Source: DATIRA01 sp963766505 (GTDB taxonomy: Bacteria; Pseudomonadota; Gammaproteobacteria; Steroidobacterales; Steroidobacteraceae). From it: DNA of 64,000 bases. A program made the position numbers and the translations under genes. Location of the stretch: contig CAVYAL010000005.1 in assembly GCA_963766505.1 (NCBI GenBank), positions 124,001 to 188,000 on the forward strand. The letters are read 5' to 3'. Under the pieces are notes generated by a model, which did not search any database, was not told the origin of the DNA, and worked only from the letters and a program-made list of their open reading frames with translations. Position 1 is the stretch's first letter. Each line of letters begins with the position of its first letter. This document shows positions 61,610 to 64,000 of the stretch, one piece after another.

Positions 61610-63075
61610 ACCCGGAGACCGCCATCCTCGCCGCGCTGGCGGTGCCACTGGCCGGCGCCCTGCTTATCGGCCTGGCCGGGCGCGTCAACGACAATCTGCG
61701 GGAGTCGATGACGCTGCTGACGGCGGTCGCGTTGATCGCCTGCGTCTGGAGTCTGCTGCCGGAGATTTTTGCCGGCGCCCGGCCGGGCCTGCGGATCGGC
61801 GAGGTCCTGCCCGGGATCGATATCGCGTTCCGGGTCGAGCCGCTGGGCATGCTGTTCGCGGCCATGGCATCGGGGCTGTGGCTGGTCAATTCGATCTACT
61901 CGATCGGTTACATGCGCGGCAACCGGGAGAAGAAGCAGACGCGCTTCTACGTGATGTTCGCGGTGTCGCTGGCGGCGACGATGGGAATCGCGTTCTCGGC
62001 CAACCTGTTCACGCTGTTCCTGTTCTACGAGATGCTGACGCTCGCGACCTATCCGCTGGTGTCGCACAAGGGCGACGCCGCTACGGTCCGCTCGGCGCGC
62101 GTCTACCTCGGGATCCTGATCTTCGCATCGATCAGCCTGCTGCTGCCGGCGATCGTCTGGACTTACCTGGCAGCCGGCACCGGCGACTTCACCGAAGGCG
62201 GCATCCTGCGCGGGCACATCGAGGGGCCGCAGGTGGGCCTGCTGCTGGGACTGTTCGTGTTCGGCGCCGCCAAGGCCGCCGTCATGCCGTTACACCGCTG
62301 GCTGCCCGCTGCGATGGTGGCCCCCACGCCGGTCAGCGCCCTTCTGCACGCGGTCGCGGTGGTCAAGGCCGGCGTCTTCACCATAGTCAAGATCATCGTC
62401 TACGTGTTCGGCGTCGACTTCCTGTTCTCGGAGCCGAGCAGCGGCTGGCTGTTCTATGCCGCGGCTTTCACGATCGTAGCGGCCAGCGTCGTGGCGCTGC
62501 GGCAGCAGAATCTGAAGCGGCTGCTCGCCTACTCCACCGTGGCGCAACTCTCGTACGTGGTGATGGCTTCGGCGGTTCTCAAACCGCTGGCGGAGGTCGG
62601 AGCGGCCATGCACATGCTGGCGCACTCCTTCGGCAAGATCACGCTGTTCTTCGCAGCCGGCTCGATCTACACCGCATCGAAGAAGACCGAGCTGGGCCAG
62701 CTGTCCGGCATCGGCCGGCGCATGCCGGTCACGATGGTGGCGTTCACGATCGGCGCACTGAGCATGATCGGCGTGCCGCCGACGGCGGGTTTCGTGTCGA
62801 AATGGTACATCCTGGCCGGCGCCTTCCAGGCCGACAACTACCTGGCGCTGGCCACGATCATCCTGAGCACGGCGCTGAACGCGGCCTATTTCCTGCCGAT
62901 CGTCTACATGGCCTGGTTCGGCGAGGACGTGACGCCTGCCGACCGCCAGCACGGGGAAGCGCCGCCCGCGGTGCTGCTCGCGCTGACGGTGACCGCGGTG
63001 CTGACCGTCGCATTGTTCGTCTACAGTGCGCCGGTCTACGAACTCGAATCGCAGCTCGTCAGGGGGCAGCCGTGA
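61606..63075 (+). CDS. MrpD-like antiporter subunit, second copy
   Basis: The 489-aa proton_antipo_M protein starts at GTG 61606, four bases inside the previous gene. Typical segments are LFLFYEMLTLATYPLVSHKG, KAAVMPLHRWLPAAMVAPTP, LLAYSTVAQLSYVVMASAVL and GVPPTAGFVSKWYILAGAFQ. It is clearly a paralogue of the preceding subunit D, not an MrpA. Several marine and anaerobe-type Mrp/Mbh-like clusters have extra D subunits. Confidence 0.92.
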   Translation: MNPETAILAALAVPLAGALLIGLAGRVNDNLRESMTLLTAVALIACVWSLLPEIFAGARPGLRIGEVLPGIDIAFRVEPLGMLFAAMASGLWLVNSIYSIGYMRGNREKKQTRFYVMFAVSLAATMGIAFSANLFTLFLFYEMLTLATYPLVSHKGDAATVRSARVYLGILIFASISLLLPAIVWTYLAAGTGDFTEGGILRGHIEGPQVGLLLGLFVFGAAKAAVMPLHRWLPAAMVAPTPVSALLHAVAVVKAGVFTIVKIIVYVFGVDFLFSEPSSGWLFYAAAFTIVAASVVALRQQNLKRLLAYSTVAQLSYVVMASAVLKPLAEVGAAMHMLAHSFGKITLFFAAGSIYTASKKTELGQLSGIGRRMPVTMVAFTIGALSMIGVPPTAGFVSKWYILAGAFQADNYLALATIILSTALNAAYFLPIVYMAWFGEDVTPADRQHGEAPPAVLLALTVTAVLTVALFVYSAPVYELESQLVRGQP

Positions 63076-63383
63076 ACGTGAGGCCGGACAACGCACGCCA
63101 TGAGGTGCATTCGCCGGGACCCGGAGTTCGTCCGCAGGACGATGCCTGGCTGGCACGGCCGTCCACGATCCGCCTGCTGTGGCGGGTGTTCATCGTCGCG
63201 CTGGCGCTGGTGCTGGTCGCGCAATTGATCTTCCCGGTCGAGGGCAAGTTCGGCGTCGATGGCTGGCTGGGATTCGGCGCCGTGTTCGGTTTTCTCTCCT
63301 GCCTCGCGATGGTGCTGTTCGCCAAGGCGCTGGGCTGGATCCTGAAGCGCGACGAGAACTACTACCGGGAGCGTGACGATTAA
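63072..63383 (+). CDS. Small two-helix membrane subunit in the Mrp operon
   Basis: The 103-aa protein starts at GTG 63072, overlapping the previous stop. Two helices are visible (about residues 36-52 and 66-92, VFGFLSCLAMVLFAKALGW). The tail is acidic/basic (KRDENYYRERDD). It is not one of the standard Mrp subunits; its position between two D-like genes suggests an accessory subunit. Confidence 0.8.
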   Translation: MNVRPDNARHEVHSPGPGVRPQDDAWLARPSTIRLLWRVFIVALALVLVAQLIFPVEGKFGVDGWLGFGAVFGFLSCLAMVLFAKALGWILKRDENYYRERDD

Positions 63384-63387
63384 TCTG

Positions 63388-64000
63388 ATGATGCACCCGG
63401 CCCTCTTGATGCTGCTGGGCGCGCTGCTGATCGGCCCGGCCCGGGGACCGCTGCGCAGCGCGCTGGTGCTGCTGGTGCCGCTGGGCACGCTCGCGCTGAT
63501 CTGGCAGGTGCCGGACGGCATCCAGATGAGCGTCCAGTTCCTTCAGTACCCGATCGAGCTGATCGAAGGCAGCCCGGTACGGCGCCTGTTCGCGACGATC
63601 TTCGCGCTGATGGCCTTCGCGGGCGGACTGTTCGCCCTCCGCCAGGCTCGCTGGTTCGAACTGGCCGCGGCGTACGCCTACGCCGCCGGCGCGATCGGCG
63701 TCAGCTTCGCCGGCGACCTGATCACGATGTTCCTTTTCTGGGAACTGATGGCGCTGTTCTCGACCGTCGTGGTGTGGTCCGGCGGCACGCCCGGCGCGCG
63801 CGCGGCTGGCATCCGCTACGCCATCATGCACCTGCTCGGCGGCGTGATCCTGAAGGTGGGCATCGAGGGCGTGATGGTGCACACCGGCTCGATCGACGTG
63901 CGACCGATGCTGGCCGACAGCTTCGACCACTGGATGATCCTGATCGGCATCCTGATCAACGCCGCCGCGCCACCCGTCTCCGCATGGCTGTCGGACGCCT
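63388..64000 (+). CDS. MrpD-like antiporter subunit, third copy (cut by the window edge)
   Basis: An open frame begins at ATG 63388 (GTG 63373 is also in frame) and has no stop before the edge. It encodes at least 204 residues with several helices: LLMLLGALLIGPARG, RRLFATIFALMAFAGGLFAL, GDLITMFLFWELMALFSTVV (the conserved Glu-containing helix of the family) and ending at INAAAPPVSAWLSDA, the start of the LHxWLPxA-type motif (here Ser-Ala-Trp-Leu-Ser-Asp-Ala). It is a third antiporter-type subunit in the operon. Confidence 0.85.
   Translation, partial: MMHPALLMLLGALLIGPARGPLRSALVLLVPLGTLALIWQVPDGIQMSVQFLQYPIELIEGSPVRRLFATIFALMAFAGGLFALRQARWFELAAAYAYAAGAIGVSFAGDLITMFLFWELMALFSTVVVWSGGTPGARAAGIRYAIMHLLGGVILKVGIEGVMVHTGSIDVRPMLADSFDHWMILIGILINAAAPPVSAWLSDA

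Noticed and set aside
1..64000. CRISPR array or tandem direct repeats
   Set aside because: No regularly spaced repeats were seen on reading the window; only the duplicated promoter module and the alkylsulfatase pair are repeated.

Overview
The window is a GC-rich (about two-thirds G+C by eye) chromosomal segment of a Gram-negative bacterium, most likely a gammaproteobacterium. The evidence is two-membrane physiology: outer-membrane phospholipase A, a FadL-type channel, an LpxD-like enzyme, an RND efflux pair, several lipoproteins, and an Mrp-type antiporter operon. No rRNA or complete tRNA gene is visible and no CRISPR array was seen. The host cannot be named to genus from this sequence.

Layout. 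1-1882: edge of an integrated element, with one lower-GC DUF1254/DUF1214 gene and then a short 3' tail of tmRNA (or a tRNA) with its hairpin. 2.2-5.4 kb: methyltransferase, rsgA, two small membrane proteins and a decayed ORF. 5.6-13.4 kb: a Tat-exported amidohydrolase, an envelope-stress-like block (response regulator, sensor kinase, DegP/HtrA) and a divergent patatin/beta-barrel (PlpD-like) protein. 13.5-24.5 kb: DUF3604 protein, three outer-membrane proteins (DUF2860-like, transporter-like, FadL-like) and two tandem secreted alkylsulfatases, with a divergent LysR regulator. 24.5-30.5 kb: DUF3313 lipoprotein, a META-domain protein, arginine/ornithine antiporter plus arginine deiminase, and a TPR/beta-barrel protein. 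30.7-37.6 kb: glycine-zipper protein, NhaC antiporter, SYLF lipoprotein, phospholipase A, small exported proteins and a SulP transporter.

37.8-44.8 kb holds an exported alpha/beta hydrolase, two further DUF1254 genes, a BASS transporter and a Crp-like regulator. The two DUF1254 genes here sit behind duplicated, nearly identical promoter/operator regions. One copy keeps an intact divergent Crp-like gene. In the other, that gene is reduced to its first codons followed by an IS3-type transposase remnant. 44.8-52.7 kb: Ca2+/Na+ exchanger, RND pump and adaptor, and a divergent lower-GC pair (LpxD-like and FabH-like). 53-57.6 kb: a possible 31-aa membrane peptide, a 1129-aa membrane protein of unknown function and a Rap1a/Tai-like exported protein. 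57.6-64 kb: an Mrp-type cation/proton antiporter operon in the order E-F-G-(A-tail+B)-C-D-D'-small-D'', running off the right edge.

Three otherwise intact genes (DegP, META protein, alpha/beta hydrolase) each carry one frame break, and each spans 3n+1 bases. This points to sequencing or assembly errors or recent mutations. The best candidates for something undescribed are the DUF1254/Crp-like modules with the conserved 24-bp palindrome, and the 1129-aa orphan membrane protein.
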